Below, piece by piece: positions 10,879 to 21,220 of a stretch of DNA of 64,000 nucleotides. The notes below the pieces were generated by a model. That model searched no databases. It saw only the letters and a list, made by a program, of their open reading frames with translations, and was not told the DNA's origin. How positions within the stretch are numbered: position 1 is the stretch's first letter; the number at the start of each line of letters is the position of its first letter. Origin of the DNA: Phytophthora sp. 'mugwort' (lineage: Eukaryota > Oomycota > Peronosporomycetes > Peronosporales > Peronosporaceae). The translations under genes were made by a program, and so were the position numbers. The DNA lies in assembly GCA_033558025.1 (NCBI GenBank), contig JAUCEF010000010.1:1141001-1205000 (forward strand). The letters run 5' to 3'.

Positions 10879-12336
10879 ATGGCGTCGTTATCCCTCGTGG
10901 CCTCGCGCTCCTTGCTGCTGCGCGCCCCAAGCGCGCGCTTCTCTTTCGCCTCCTTCCACTCCAGCTCGGGATCTCTGCGCACTCGCGCGGCGGAGCGTTC
11001 CCAGGCAGGTCCGTCCTCTTTCTCCTTGCCCAGCGACTCGACGTCGACTCTGATCAGCGTACGCAACGCCGCTAAAGCCCCGGGGCAGCTGGACGTGCTG
11101 CTACCACTTCCAGGGGTTAAAGGCCTTACGCGGCTGGGGCTGGGCGACGCCAATGCGAGTGTGCGCGATCTAATTGAGGCGGTGAGACACGCGGATGCGT
11201 CGTTGAAGGCCATAGAGATAGCTACACTAGACGGCACCAAGCTAGCCCGCACGGTGCGGCTGGGCGAGCTCACGTCCATGGCCTTCTGTCTGAGACTGAA
11301 CCATGTGAACGTGCTGGTGGAGAGCGATACCGCTACGACGGATGACCGGAGGGCCAGGGATGAGAGCGTGGCCTTCGCGACGGTTAAGACTGAGATCGAC
11401 AAGGATTCGAGGCTTATTGTAAGGAAGATGATTGTTTTTTTAAGGAGATACTCTGACATGTTATTTGTGTGTTTTGTGGCTTTAGATGCCGCTGCACGAG
11501 TTCTACAGGATGTGTCATAATGCGGGAGCAGAGGAGGTGGTGGCGACTAAGTGGCTGCGAGAATTGCAGCGTCGGAATCTTGTGGTGCATTTCGATCGGT
11601 CCAGGAACCCGCAGCTTGAGAACGCAGTGATCCTACGACCATACGTAAGTTTTTGGCAGTGCTGTGATACAGAGTGTGTGTGGGGGGGGAGGGGGGGGCT
11701 TTGAAGACTGACATTTCCTTAATGTATATGGTTGTTGGTGCAGAGCTTGGAGAGTGTGTTGACGCTGCAGAACTCGCTGGACTCGGAGCTGTACAACATC
11801 AAGCACGACCGCCGAGTCAAGGAGCGGCAGCTTTCGGAATTGAAGAGCTCACTGAAGAAGTTGCAACAGGTGGAGAAGGAGGTGCACCTGGCGGCGCGCC
11901 GCCTGCCGAACGCGCAAAAGTGGGTGGGTCTTACGGGCCTCACGGGCGTCTACGGCACGCTCATGTACTGCGTGTGGGACGTGTACTCATGGGACGTCAT
12001 GGAGCCGATCACGTACTTTATCGGCTTCACCGCTGTGCTGGGCAACTCGTTCTACTCGAGTATCACGAAGAAGGTACGTGTGAGGCCAGTCGTGAGTGAG
12101 AACCTAAGCACTTCTTAACTTCTGTCAATGTCGGTTGCTTCCCGTTGCAGGACCCGACGTACAGTAACATGTGGCAGAAGCGGTACGCTGCCCGCGTGGA
12201 TATGCTGAGCAAGCAGCGCAAGCACGACCCAGCTGAGCTCGAAAAGCTCAAGGCCCGTATTTCCGATCTCCAAAATGACATCACGCTGCTCTCGCAGTGG
12301 GAGAAGGTGGATGTGGTCAATCCCAATTTGCATTGA
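10879..12336 (+). CDS. MCU: Mitochondrial calcium uniporter pore subunit
   Basis: This is the pore-forming protein of the inner mitochondrial membrane that lets Ca2+ into the matrix. There are four exons: 10879-11418, 11486-11644, 11744-12073 and 12151-12336. All junctions are GT-AG and in phase 0, giving 404 residues. The N-terminus (MASLSLVASRSLLLRAPSAR) is rich in Arg, Ser and Leu with no acids, as in a mitochondrial targeting peptide. A soluble N-terminal domain follows to about residue 230, then coiled coil (about 240-285). Next come a first membrane helix (about 291-312), the signature WDVMEPITYF (from about 316, the DIME-type selectivity loop with its Asp and Glu), a second helix and a C-terminal coiled coil. 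All hallmark residues are present. The nearest transposon end lies about 240 bases upstream. Confidence 0.92.
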
Positions 12337-12571
12337 GGTTCGCTTCATCGAGCAGCGACCTCAGCGCGATAAACAGCGATTTTAAACGCATCGGACGAAG
12401 CGAACGAAGCTCCACCCGAAAAGCTGTCAACTATGTTTCCATTACTAAAGATTTGATACAATTTTAACCCAATCATCGTCTTTTACGTTAGTTATCTACC
12501 AATCAGCATTCATTTCGGGAGGTCGGGAGTTCCCAAAAGTTCATTAGCTGAAGACAAAGATCCAAGCAACC

Positions 12572-13160
12572 ATGGCGGCGAACCAGAGTATTAAGGAGCT
12601 GATGGCAGCCGAGACCAAGGCCGCCAAGATCATCAGCGAGGCGCGCCAAGGTGCTCTCCAGTCCTTCACCCAGTGCTGTGTTGAATAAAGGCAGGTTTTA
12701 ACCGTTTTCCGTGCATAAAACAATAATTTAGAACGCGGTGAGCGACTCAAGCAGGCCAAACTGGAGGCAGAGGCCGAGATCACGGCCTACCGCAAACAGA
12801 TGGAGCGCACGTTCCAGATGAACGGCAACACTGACGTATGGGAAACTTTTCTCAATATCACAGAAATAATCTATTGGAGGAAGGAATGATACCAGGCTGA
12901 CGGTTGATACATCGCCGTTTGTGTTATTTTGTAGCTTATGGGCGACGACCCAAGCATCCTGGAAGAGGAAACCCAGCGCGACATCAAGAAGATGCAGTAT
13001 GTTGTTTTGTTTATGTGTTATGTGTACAGTACTAATGGATTTATGTTTTTGGTTTTGTTTTAGGGCGGAGTTCCAGCAGAACAAGCAGTCGGTAATCACC
13101 ATGATGGGGCAGCATGCTGTTCGTGTGCAGCTCCATGTGCCGGAGGCGCGTAAAGCCTAG
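12572..13160 (+). CDS. V-type proton ATPase subunit G
   Basis: This is a peripheral-stalk subunit of the vacuolar proton pump; with subunit E it holds the catalytic head to the membrane part. The exons are 12572-12650, 12732-12835, 12935-12996 and 13064-13160. All introns are GT-AG and the phases match. They encode 113 residues, the usual length for subunit G. The N-terminus IKELMAAETKAAKIISEARQ is the conserved block of the family, followed by a long charged helix (RLKQAKLEAEAEITAYRKQM) and an acidic middle (DDPSILEEE). The gene starts 235 bases after the MCU stop on the same strand. No regulatory element is evident in the gap. Confidence 0.9.
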
Positions 13161-13640
13161 TTGAGAAGGTTAAAGAAGACAGAGAGATGAATAATGGAGG
13201 TCGAGTCTGTGTTCAGTGAGGTGACGGTGCACCCGCCTCCTTATTCTCGTGAATCACAAGAAATTGTCTTATTGTTTTCAATCCTTAATAATTCTGCGAC
13301 TAGAAGTAGTTAACTTTTGGTTGAGGGTAGCTGGCACCTTTTTTTTTTTTAAGATATGGTCATTTACGACCGCGAGCTGTAGTTGTTGCTCAGAAAAGTT
13401 TATGATATGGAAGTTGATAGCTGTCACTTATGAACTCCAGGGGCGTCGTAAGTACCTCTGTAAGCTGGAGTCCCAGTGGATAGCCACAAGTACGGAACTC
13501 AGCCTGATCCAGACATTGATCAAGAGTACTTTAGTCCATTGACGTACCAGTGATATTCATCTAGAAATATGCGGTCTACCCTCTTTGTATCTTGTCGTGT
13601 TTATGAAAAACAGGGCCAATACCCGAGTGTTGTCAATCTC
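13161..13640. other. Intergenic between convergent genes
   Basis: This lies between the V-ATPase G stop and the 3' end of a minus-strand gene. It is AT-rich with a T10 run near 13340. No coding region or RNA is recognised. Confidence 0.5.
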
Positions 13641-14615
13641 TTAGATTATATTAGAGCTCATATTATCATTATCGAGAGCTGAGTCACTAGTTTGACTGTC
13701 CATCGTGTCGTGATTTTTAGCCTTCGCCAACATTCTCCGCTTCGGGTGTTTAGCCAGTGGATGTTCATGGTGGCGTGAGAGCACTTCGGCGCGGTGCTTG
13801 TTAAGGTTACAGATTGCGGCTCGGCTAACATGGTATTCTTTCGCAAGCGCCGACTGCTTCTCGCCTTGAGCGATACGCACCAAAATCCGTCGGCGATCGA
13901 TCTCGCGAAGATACCGCGAGGTCTTGAGAGGCGGTTCGCTAAGTCCACGAACAGGTTCCGGTGCCCTTATGACTGGAGATGACGTTTTCCTATCTTCCGT
14001 TCTGCTTTCATGAACTTGGTCAATGGATGTCGGCTTCAATTTGGTGAGATTGCTACTCCAGTCCTCTAGGCAGCTTCGAGTTTTTTCCAGAGCTGAGGAT
14101 AACGGTATCCACGTCGAATCCGGGGAAGTGGTAACTCCCGGGCTCTCAGTTGGGTGTGGGGGCGTCCAGCATTCAAAAGTGTTTTTCCTCTCAGGTGAAC
14201 GACGCTGCTCCAAGTCGTATGCAGGATCCTTCACAGCTGAAATAATCCCCCTAGTCTGCATAGCGCTATGATATCGGAGCAGAGAAGCCACACCAGGGAG
14301 CTTGTCAACGCGGCCTTGGCTCGGAATACGGCTATTCGGGTGGCGTCGACGGTGTTCGTAACGGATAAAAGGCTGACGGGGATGCAGATACATGCGATAC
14401 TCGCTCCTTACAAGTGGCGAGTCGGCTTGGCCCTGAATTGGAAACGGCGTGTTGACGGGACGATCGCTTGGAGCCATTCTAGTATTCGAGAGAGTGAATG
14501 AAAAAATGCAAATGTAGCTCGTCCAACCGGCTCCTCGGTCGAGGTCTTGTCTGTTGAGGGATAAACGCTGAATGAAGGACCAGCGAGACATTGTCGCTGG
14601 CCAGGTAAGAGGCAA
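13641..14615 (-). CDS. Helix-turn-helix protein, paralogue A
   Basis: This is a single open frame of 324 residues on the minus strand. The N-terminal two thirds are low-complexity, rich in Ser, Pro, Arg and Thr, with no domain I recognise. Near residues 237-282 there is a compact basic segment. REIDRRRILVRIAQGEKQ comes first, then SALAKEYHVSRAAICNLNKH, which reads as a helix-turn-helix of the psq/homeodomain-like kind (helix, A-L-A-K-E-Y turn, recognition helix with S-R-A-A-I-C). A basic, acidic-ended tail follows. The same domain in the same C-terminal place is found in the gene at 15882-16934. A nuclear DNA-binding role is an inference. It could derive from a transposase, but no DDE core is present. 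The start codon is not certain. Confidence 0.6.
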   Translation of the reverse strand: MPLTWPATMSRWSFIQRLSLNRQDLDRGAGWTSYICIFSFTLSNTRMAPSDRPVNTPFPIQGQADSPLVRSEYRMYLHPRQPFIRYEHRRRHPNSRIPSQGRVDKLPGVASLLRYHSAMQTRGIISAVKDPAYDLEQRRSPERKNTFECWTPPHPTESPGVTTSPDSTWIPLSSALEKTRSCLEDWSSNLTKLKPTSIDQVHESRTEDRKTSSPVIRAPEPVRGLSEPPLKTSRYLREIDRRRILVRIAQGEKQSALAKEYHVSRAAICNLNKHRAEVLSRHHEHPLAKHPKRRMLAKAKNHDTMDSQTSDSALDNDNMSSNII

Positions 14616-15881
14616 CTAATGGCAGTTTCTGTCTTAACGTTTTTATATTCGTGAGTTTCTGGAAACCTGTCAGTGTGTCTATGGCAGAGGTTTCAAGGAA
14701 CGATTAAGCGAAAGTGGAACGATGCTGGATTAACGGTGAAACCTGGTGGCAGCAGGAGCTTTTCGTGGCAAAGAAAAGAACTGAGGAACGTCTAGCGAGT
14801 GAGTCTTATAACATCGACTCCAGTCGAAACCCCCGGCGTCTTTTCTTGGTCTTGTCACCATTTTTTTTTGTCTTAGTAGGAAATTAGACCCTTCCGCTTT
14901 CCTGTCCAGGCGACTTTCGACAAGTAAGAGAACTTAGAAAAACGGTTAGCAATTCTTGTCAGATAATCACTTTTTAATCTAAAAATTAACACGCGTGTAT
15001 GCTGGACCACACGGGCGTCTTTTACCGACTTTTTTGTGCCTCGCGTGCGGTAAGAAGCCAAGCCAAACGAGTCTTCGAAGCAGGAAGAGGATTTGGATGC
15101 ACTATGTACTTCACCACTTCTAGAGTCAATGCCACGGAACTGCGAAAATCGAGAACCGCACGATCCCATGAAAAATGGGATTTTCACTTAACGGCTCGCC
15201 AGCCATCGCACTTTTTCTTTACGCTACAGCTCCAATCATGTTTCGTCCACTGCAATCGGGTTACGACGTCTCAGCTGCGTTGCTAGCCACGTACTCAAAG
15301 TGATCTGAAACGGATGCCTGGTGTCTATTGAATATTGTATGCCTTCTCTTTGGTTTGTTTAGGTGCCAATAGTTGGCAGGGTGTACTACATGTAGCGTTC
15401 TCGACCGATTGGAAGGTTCGGTTTACTTAGTAGTAGAGTGCGGTAGCTCGGCTTAGCGAGACAATCAATTCAAGTCGCGATTTTTGGTTCTGCTTCTTTT
15501 TCAAGGCCTTGGTTAACTGCAGTGTTATTGACTTTCGGCATAGGTGCAGCTAAGTGTCAGCAATGCTAGCGTTAACAGGCACAGAAGCTGATCCATAGCT
15601 CCCCGGTCCAGCAAACTTTAGCCACGTCAAGTGCATCAGCAGCGTCGGTGAAGGAGTAGAATACGCGCACGTCATGGGATACTCCTGCTACGAGTAAATT
15701 AAGTTTGTCTGACCCAAGTTAAGGACAACCGAGCTGCATGTACTCAGTCGGACGTCTCACATGTTTCCAAGGAGAGGGATGAGTCATTCTGGACGATCGA
15801 ATGAACAGTAGATTGGCACGGAGCCTCATTACTCCGTGGAGGTTCATCGGCAAGTAGCTCGGAGATCTGATTCGATCCGTC
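14616..15881. other. Spacer between the two helix-turn-helix genes
   Basis: A 104-codon minus frame (14873-15187) exists but has no recognised motif or upstream continuity. The rest is mixed-composition DNA. The upstream control region of paralogue A should be here. No clear core promoter element can be named. Confidence 0.4.
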
Positions 15882-16934
15882 TCAGAGGAAAGGTGCTGCC
15901 TTTTCGTCGTCTTCGGACTCGCCTTTCTTTGGATGTTTGGGTTCCGTGTCTTCGTGCTGACGGGGGGAAAGCAGGAGGCCATGGTGCTTGTTCAGGTTGT
16001 ACATAGCTGCGCGTGTGACTCGAAACTCCTTGGCAAGAGCAGACTGTTTCTCTCCTCGATCAAGACGTGCCAGAATAATACGTCGATCCATTTCATGCAA
16101 GTTTCGCGAGTGCTTGTGGCGTAGGCTGGTGTCAATCTCGTCAGGTGGCAGTGCAAGTCCAGTTGACGTCATTGGCACGAACAGCGGCTCGAAACTTCTG
16201 TCACGACGATGGTAGTTCCAGTGCTCGTTCTCGTAGCGCTCGCCTTGCATTGCCATTTGCAGTGCGCGGGCATGAGCTTTGGAAGCGGCAAGACGTCGTC
16301 TTGGACTCGTGCGTCGTTGACGATGGTTCTGCTGGACGCTTTCGTTCTCGGTATCCTCCCACGGGATCGCAATGGCTTCATACGCGATGGTTCTCGGAGC
16401 AGACAATGATGCAGCAGCGTAAGGCGACCATCGACTGGAGCGAGTACTCGGCGACGCAGCATACCGAGCGCTCCGCATTTCAAGCAGCTGAGGATCCGCA
16501 AATGCTGACAAACCCATCAGTGGAGTTAAGGCGACACCGCGTCGCACTGGCAAACTGGAAGCTACCGGGGACGTAGACGATGTGGCAAAGTAACCAGGAC
16601 ACTCATTAAGACGAGGATATTGTTGTTGTGGCTGTCGATGCGGTGCCATGAGCGACGTCACACTAGGCAGTATGGTGCGTTGATACAGATCTTGTTCTTC
16701 CAAGGATCTACCTCTTGGTTGGTTGTGTAGATAACGAAAGTCTTGGCGCTCTGCCAGTGAATCATGGGAAGAGGTCGTGCCATTGTCGCTTTGGGTTTGG
16801 AGACTACCGGTAGTTGATCCGTCTAATCCTCCTCCTTGGTGGCTGTGCAGCCGAGGTAGACGAGGTAGAGGGAGACTGGGTCTTTTCGCATGAGAAATCT
16901 CGTACGTGGTGACATCCTGGTCGCGAGGGAACAT
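15882..16934 (-). CDS. Helix-turn-helix protein, paralogue B
   Basis: This is a 350-residue open frame on the minus strand. The long N-terminal region is rich in Ser, Arg, Pro and Gln and carries no known domain. Residues of about 275-320 hold the domain shared with paralogue A: DRRIILARLDRGEKQ then SALAKEFRVTRAAMYNLNKH. The tail after it is charged (PKHPKKGESEDDEK). Identity with paralogue A is high inside the 45-residue domain and low elsewhere, suggesting an old tandem duplication with fast change outside it. Another minus frame lies just upstream (16823-17179) and could be a spliced first exon. The role is unknown; DNA binding is inferred from the domain. Confidence 0.62.
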   Translation of the reverse strand: MFPRDQDVTTYEISHAKRPSLPLPRLPRLHSHQGGGLDGSTTGSLQTQSDNGTTSSHDSLAERQDFRYLHNQPRGRSLEEQDLYQRTILPSVTSLMAPHRQPQQQYPRLNECPGYFATSSTSPVASSLPVRRGVALTPLMGLSAFADPQLLEMRSARYAASPSTRSSRWSPYAAASLSAPRTIAYEAIAIPWEDTENESVQQNHRQRRTSPRRRLAASKAHARALQMAMQGERYENEHWNYHRRDRSFEPLFVPMTSTGLALPPDEIDTSLRHKHSRNLHEMDRRIILARLDRGEKQSALAKEFRVTRAAMYNLNKHHGLLLSPRQHEDTEPKHPKKGESEDDEKAAPFL

Positions 16935-18003
16935 CTTGAATGTGTGGTGGCTACTCGAAGAATGTAGTCGTTCTCACTCGTTTTTCCTCTGTCATCAGGA
17001 CGTCGTTCGAGAGGTGAGAAGTCAGGATCTTCGCTTGATTTAACGAGGTCGAATACTGACCATGACCCTGAGTCTTTCGTTTCAGACTTTGGTTTCGGAT
17101 ATCCGACCATGTCGAGGAGATAGTGCCACGCTAATACTAAGAGTAATACAACTTCACCGCTAGTGTACCACGAAATCACGCAGCGAAATCCTCATTCCTA
17201 TTGGAACAATTAAAATCTGTGCTTGCTTCGATTATAGTGAGAAAAATTGCCACTTTGCCACTGACAATTCCATGGCTCATGTTGTTAGTGTGACGATCGG
17301 AGTCCAGCTCAAACGAAGGCCAGGCTGTTTTTGTGGAAACCTTTTGTTGACATTACTGCAACTTGGCGCCAGCAAGGTCCCGGGCTCTCGAGCACACGTG
17401 CCTCAGTGCCAGTTGCATTCGCGTTGGCGCCAGGCACCAACTCGTCGTCTATCCACTGTATCTCAGTCCGCAAGCTAACGAAAAAAACTCCATGTACATG
17501 CAAAGTTACATGTACCGGCTTTTCTGTCGTCATTGCAAAACGCAAAGAGCTAGGGAGGAAAGCCGCAGGTTCGAGTGTCGAGACCATGAGGTTTTCAGGA
17601 CTCGAGTTTCACATGATCATGACAATCCATACTTGGTTAACGGTGTCGGAAGCGGCACGAAAGGGTTCGATACAACGCATTGCCATTGCTGAAAATGATA
17701 GTCCAGTATAATGTTTAAAACAAAATAACGCAAAAACGACATCGGAAAGGTTGGCGCTTTGTCAGACAAATGAAGTCAAATTTGAGATGTAGCTCGAAGT
17801 ACTCATCCCATGCGTGTATTTGCAGCTCTGGGCAAGAATTGGAATGGTCCGCTGCGCCTTGTGACGCTCGACATGTTTCCAAGTCATTCCAATCTGGAAA
17901 TAGCAGCCTGGATGCTCCGAGCCGTTGCTACTTGTCTAGTCGTCGCGTCATGGGATGAGGATCACCTGTTCTGCTCATATTTCGATCGACTTTAGTTAGC
18001 CTG
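16935..18003. other. Shared upstream region, no firm gene
   Basis: This lies between the divergent paralogue B and the inositol phosphatase. Open frames on both strands (for example 17331-17711 plus and 17309-17587 minus) oppose each other and neither has recognisable motifs. A minus frame at 16823-17179 may be an exon of paralogue B. A 61-codon plus frame ending at 17995 stops before the phosphatase start and is not part of it. Confidence 0.4.
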
Positions 18004-20025
18004 ATGCCATCGTTGCTGGGCATACGGCTTGGCCGATATGACCCTGCGGCTTGGAAGCCTTCGAAAGGCTGGTGCAACGAAATCCCATACGACGACAGCG
18101 ACGCCGAAGCCGAGTGGGATGAATACATTCGACGTCAGGGAAGTCTCGATAGAAACCAGTGCAACGACAACGAGAGCATCGACAGCTTCAAGATCGAAGA
18201 AGCAAGTGAGGAAGCGATTAAGGACGAGATCGAAAAGTCTCAGTATGAAGAAGAATGTTGTAAAGGTTTAGACTCCAGCACAACCCGCTACCGGTACCAG
18301 GTTATAGCACCCCGTTTCCTGACATTCCCGGTCAGAGTGAACAAGGAAATTGTGCCAATGGAGAGTATTAGCATGGAAAATTACAGATCCAAAGACACTT
18401 TTGAAGAGGAAAACAACGCTCGGGTCGATATTGTCGACGAAAGTGCAGCTGAAGACGCGATCGCTGCGAAATACTTAACACTGGAAGAACTCCAGGACGA
18501 GGAAAACGACTTCGACGACGACATGATCTTTGCTTTGACGCCGGCAACGTGTCCAGGGCCATCGCTATCTCCATGTGCATTGCCAAACAAGACCCCGCTC
18601 CGGATATTTGTTGCAACTTGGAACATGGCAGCTGAAGACCCATTCGCGCACCGCAGACGTGGGTCCTACATTGGCGATGATCTTGCTGCAGAGGCTTTGC
18701 GGGCGTTGTTGCCACTGGGTTACGATATCTACGTCATTGGGACGCAGGAAAAAGTCACGAAACATTTGCATGCAGCAGTACTTGCACGACTTAAGCACCA
18801 GTCGACAGCGAGTTCGGGGAATAGCGGACTAACATATAAGCGTCTGGTATGGACGGCGAAGCGGAGGTGGCTATCGAGTCAAAATAGACGTCGTAAGGAC
18901 GAGTGTCAGCATCTGAAAACCTACGAATCATCAGATTTTGGTAGTTCGGTAGGGCTAACGAGTTTCTGTGGCAGCGACTTGGCGTGTAGCATGTGCAGCC
19001 CGGTCGCTACCAGTGCGTACAACATCAACAGCCCTAATGCGAGTTTTTCCTGCATTGACGACGTATCTCCTGCCCTTCACTCGGCTGCTCAAGCTGTAGA
19101 CGGCAATTCCGGGTGTTCGTGGTGGACCAAAGAGAGCGAAGACAAAGAGATCCGAGGCCATGGAGACCATGCGATCATCCGTCGGAAATCGACTGGTCTC
19201 TCTGTATACTACGCAACTCACCTCCACGGCCGACTAGAGACCGTGGCAGCGGGTTCGCACAAGTTCACGGGCTCGAAAGGGGGCATCGCAGTCACAATCC
19301 GCGTCGCAGGTGACGCGCAGACTCTCACGTTTGTCAATTGCCACCTTGAAGCGAACCGAATCGAGCGACGGCGGCGACAACTGGACAAACTTGCGCGTGA
19401 ACTCCCTCGGTCCCTAGCACGCACAAAGAAGACAGCATCGGGAGACACCAGTCTAGCCACGTGCAGCGACCACGTGATCTGGATGGGCGACTTTAACTAT
19501 CGGATCCAGTCGCTGGATGGCGATGAAGTGCTGCGTCTGCTCAGTGCGGGACGACTGCAGGAGCTACACGACCACTACGACAGCATGGCCGACGACTTGC
19601 AGCGCGTACCAGGACTTAAGTCGTTCCGTGAGCCAGCAAAGTGGCCCACCTTCTACCCGACGTACAAGAAAGTAGCGTGCCGATCACGATTGCCCTTGAG
19701 TGGATCCACCACCGGAATGGGGCGAGATACGCGATGGGCACAACATGTGTACCAGACGACGTACCGCGAGCCGTTCTACAAGGGTGGACGGCGCCGTGAG
19801 CGCGTGCCGGGTTGGTGCGACCGCATCCTCTACTGCTCTCGACCGGACACGCCGTGGGAAAACTGTCTTGAGGTAGAGCAGGCTGCGTGCTCGGATGCGA
19901 ATCGCGGCACCAGCAGCTTCAGCCCCGAAGCCGTGCGAGACAACTACAGAGCGCTGAATGACGAGCTCCGCGGCAGTGATCACAGCCCCGTGTCGTGCAC
20001 CTTCCTCTGGTCAGTACAGCGCTAA
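18004..20025 (+). CDS. Type II inositol polyphosphate 5-phosphatase
   Basis: This removes the 5-phosphate from phosphoinositides or soluble inositol phosphates at the cytosolic face of membranes. It is a single exon of 673 residues. The first 195 residues are acidic with no clear domain. The catalytic domain then runs from LRIFVATWNMAAEDP (about residue 198), through VIGTQEK (about 243), GSKGGIAVTIR (about 420) and WMGDFNYRIQ (about 493, metal and substrate site), to PTFYPTYK (about 548), PGWCDRILY (about 602) and GSDHSPV (about 656). All the signature residues of the IPPc family are visible. A Ser/Arg-rich insertion of about 120 residues (about 275-395) interrupts the domain. NKGG of the usual motif reads SKGG. 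The protein ends right after the domain with no membrane anchor or SH2/RhoGAP partner domain. Confidence 0.9.
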   Translation: MPSLLGIRLGRYDPAAWKPSKGWCNEIPYDDSDAEAEWDEYIRRQGSLDRNQCNDNESIDSFKIEEASEEAIKDEIEKSQYEEECCKGLDSSTTRYRYQVIAPRFLTFPVRVNKEIVPMESISMENYRSKDTFEEENNARVDIVDESAAEDAIAAKYLTLEELQDEENDFDDDMIFALTPATCPGPSLSPCALPNKTPLRIFVATWNMAAEDPFAHRRRGSYIGDDLAAEALRALLPLGYDIYVIGTQEKVTKHLHAAVLARLKHQSTASSGNSGLTYKRLVWTAKRRWLSSQNRRRKDECQHLKTYESSDFGSSVGLTSFCGSDLACSMCSPVATSAYNINSPNASFSCIDDVSPALHSAAQAVDGNSGCSWWTKESEDKEIRGHGDHAIIRRKSTGLSVYYATHLHGRLETVAAGSHKFTGSKGGIAVTIRVAGDAQTLTFVNCHLEANRIERRRRQLDKLARELPRSLARTKKTASGDTSLATCSDHVIWMGDFNYRIQSLDGDEVLRLLSAGRLQELHDHYDSMADDLQRVPGLKSFREPAKWPTFYPTYKKVACRSRLPLSGSTTGMGRDTRWAQHVYQTTYREPFYKGGRRRERVPGWCDRILYCSRPDTPWENCLEVEQAACSDANRGTSSFSPEAVRDNYRALNDELRGSDHSPVSCTFLWSVQR

Positions 20026-20901
20026 GATTGGCGTTTAGACACGGAAAGATAACGAAAAAAATAGTGACTCAATGGCACAAAGGGAAACGTTGAAGTGAGT
20101 GCGAAATGGCTGCACTTATAGAATATTGTGCTAGGGCCGCAGGAATACACCTAAAAATTGGACAGAGCACAGTTAGAACAGCCCGTCATGGCAAACTGAC
20201 CTGCACGGGAAAGCAAACACTTCTGAGTCAAGGGCTCACGCACGAGCCCATGCAAAATGACACCTATCTCACCGTATTCTGTGGTGGAGAATTGCAAGTG
20301 ATGCTGAAAAAATGAAAAACACGTTATTAAGGCAGCCATGATGGGATAGACAGGGTCTGTTCGTTGGACTTCTCAAAATCTAGCTTGTCCAGTCCGAAGA
20401 CTTTGTAGATGCGCGGGAGATGTCCCTCCTATATTGGACCAAAGGAACCTGAAAATTATAGCTGCGATCCGCAATAGCTTGCGTTAAGAGAGGTGTCGTT
20501 GCCTTGCGGCAAGCACGAGCGGGCGAAGCAGATCCAGTCTGGTTGATAGGACTTCGACGTTCACCTTGACGATGGCCTTTACCGGCAACTTGCAGGTGTA
20601 GGACAGTGCATTTACTTAAAACATGGTGAAACAATTAAACATGGAGGCAAACATATTTGATATATTCTCAAAACAAGGTAGAAAATAATTGACACATTCT
20701 AACTCAACGACATAAAAACACCAAATCAATCCTACTCACCTTGTTCTGATAAGTTCATTTCGTACTTATCTCCTACCCTATCCTCGTCCATTTTATCCAC
20801 TCACGAAACAGGCTGCGCGAAATCCAGTCAGTTATGTTCAAGAATCTCTAAATATTACAATTACATACTCTGTCCCAGTCAATCAGTTCGCCAAACGTCT
20901 C
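20026..20901. other. Intergenic, no gene seen
   Basis: This is the 3' flank of the phosphatase gene. It has short opposing frames only, with none showing a motif. It is AT-rich from 20640 to 20900. Confidence 0.45.
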
Positions 20902-21156
20902 CTATATGTCTAAATTTCGACAAGCAGTCTTCGCACTCTCCGCACAAGTCACTTCTCCTGTAGTGGCGTCGCAGGCACCGAGCGCGAGGTACGAACTCCG
21001 AAGCGACTTCCTACAGGCGCAGACACCCGTTTGATATCCGCGTAGATCCCACTCGCACCTGCCTCCTGCTTCCTTACACACCCCACGGTCACCATGATAA
21101 TGAAAAACACCCTCCTCAGTACGTGGTATCTCTTTGCTGTAAACTCGCTTTAGCAC
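20902..21156 (-). CDS. Small cysteine-rich open frame, doubtful
   Basis: The minus strand has an 84-codon frame with eight cysteines in its second half, as in VCKEAGGRCEWDL and GVCACRKSL. It has no obvious secretion signal at its first Met. It could be the last exon of a gene whose start lies under the neighbouring membrane-protein gene, or a chance frame. The even Cys spacing is the only support. I do not recognise a family. Confidence 0.25.
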   Translation of the reverse strand: MLKRVYSKEIPRTEEGVFHYHGDRGVCKEAGGRCEWDLRGYQTGVCACRKSLRSSYLALGACDATTGEVTCAESAKTACRNLDI

Positions 21157-21220
21157 CAGCTTAAACCTGTGATGGTAACTGGTAAAACATGGAAAAGACG
21201 TCCAAACTCACGTTGTCCAA

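Noticed and set aside
10875..11459. 194-codon minus frame over MCU exon 1
   Set aside because: It is the antisense shadow of a GC-rich coding exon. The plus strand encodes a clear MCU protein with matched splice sites.
17309..17711. Opposing 92- and 126-codon frames upstream of the phosphatase
   Set aside because: Both strands are open over the same bases, neither has motifs or splice continuity, and they look like chance.
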